A stretch of 64,000 nt of DNA from Streptomyces pilosus. GTDB lineage: Bacteria > Actinomycetota > Actinomycetes > Streptomycetales > Streptomycetaceae. The notes beneath the pieces are model-generated. The model made no database searches. It saw only the letters and a program-made list of their open reading frames with translations, and was not told the origin of the DNA. The stretch covers positions 124,001 to 188,000 of the forward strand of contig NZ_BMTU01000006.1 of NCBI RefSeq assembly GCF_014649835.1, written 5' to 3'. Each line of letters begins with the position of its first letter. The stretch's first letter is position 1. Positions 63,982-64,000 of this stretch are shown piece by piece. A program made the position numbers and the translations under genes.

Positions 63982-64000
63982 GACCGTCACCCGCTCAGAA

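Noticed and set aside
1..64000. tRNA, rRNA, CRISPR arrays, insertion sequences, integrases
   Set aside because: No TpsiC-like GGTTCGA block in a tRNA frame, no spaced direct repeats, no transposase or recombinase motifs were seen. The one GGTTCGAA at about 16375 lies inside a coding start without cloverleaf arms.

Overview
The window looks like a piece of a Streptomyces chromosome. The DNA is very GC-rich with strongly GC-biased third codon positions, GTG starts and ATGA/GTGA stop-start overlaps are common, and the gene content is typical of a sporulating actinomycete: a whiE-type spore-pigment polyketide cluster, SpoIIE-type PP2C phosphatases, a SigB/SigF-type sigma factor, and GntR, LacI, PadR and MarR regulators. 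I see no rRNA, tRNA, CRISPR array, transposase or phage gene.

Layout. 0-15 kb: the tail of a fibronectin type III protein, a small membrane-anchored protein, a PadR regulator, a 2,4-dienoyl-CoA reductase behind a perfect 20-bp palindrome, a PAS-GAF-PP2C phosphatase, a PrmC-related methyltransferase, a molybdopterin oxidoreductase plus ferredoxin-reductase pair, a CE7 esterase, a GntR regulator behind a dre-like site, a D,D-carboxypeptidase and a glutaminase. 14.3-16.1 kb: an asparaginase translationally coupled to an FCD-type GntR regulator. 16.3-19.3 kb: a TerD domain fused to a predicted PD-(D/E)XK nuclease, followed by a TerF-like von Willebrand A protein. 19.4-20.9 kb: a fluoride-exporter operon (crcB, DUF190, crcB) and a small winged-helix protein.

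21-29.2 kb is a galactan/galactoside utilisation locus: secreted GH53 endo-galactanase and GH42 beta-galactosidase on the minus strand, and divergently a sugar-binding lipoprotein, two ABC permeases and a LacI regulator joined by 4-bp overlaps. The divergent promoter region carries a -35/-10 promoter overlapped by a palindromic operator, and a second, different palindrome in front of the galactosidase. No ABC ATPase is present, so a shared one is presumably used. 29.3-42.5 kb holds housekeeping and stress genes, including a CPA2 antiporter, a second copy of the oxidoreductase/reductase pair now followed by a DUF6510 zinc-ribbon protein, a flavin disulfide reductase, GPP34, DUF2254, RraA-like and SseB-like proteins, and a glyceraldehyde-3-phosphate dehydrogenase with a long N-terminal extension.

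42.5-51 kb is a complete whiE-like spore-pigment cluster: a divergent FAD hydroxylase, then ORFI, cupin, KS-alpha, KS-beta, ACP, aromatase and cyclase, with a convergent O-methyltransferase behind a 22-bp-stem terminator. The hydroxylase carries a collagen-like Gly/Pro repeat of about 60 residues. 51-64 kb: a beta-helix protein, a secreted tripeptidyl-aminopeptidase-like hydrolase, an MBL-fold hydrolase, a second PP2C phosphatase next to a sigma factor whose frame has no stop at the expected end, a YihY-family membrane protein, a lipid-type glycosyltransferase, an SDR, an EamA transporter and a polysaccharide deacetylase.

The strongest candidate for an under-described system is the TerD-nuclease/vWA module. 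After it come the duplicated molybdopterin oxidoreductase/flavin reductase modules, the open-ended sigma factor gene, and several unassigned palindromic operators.
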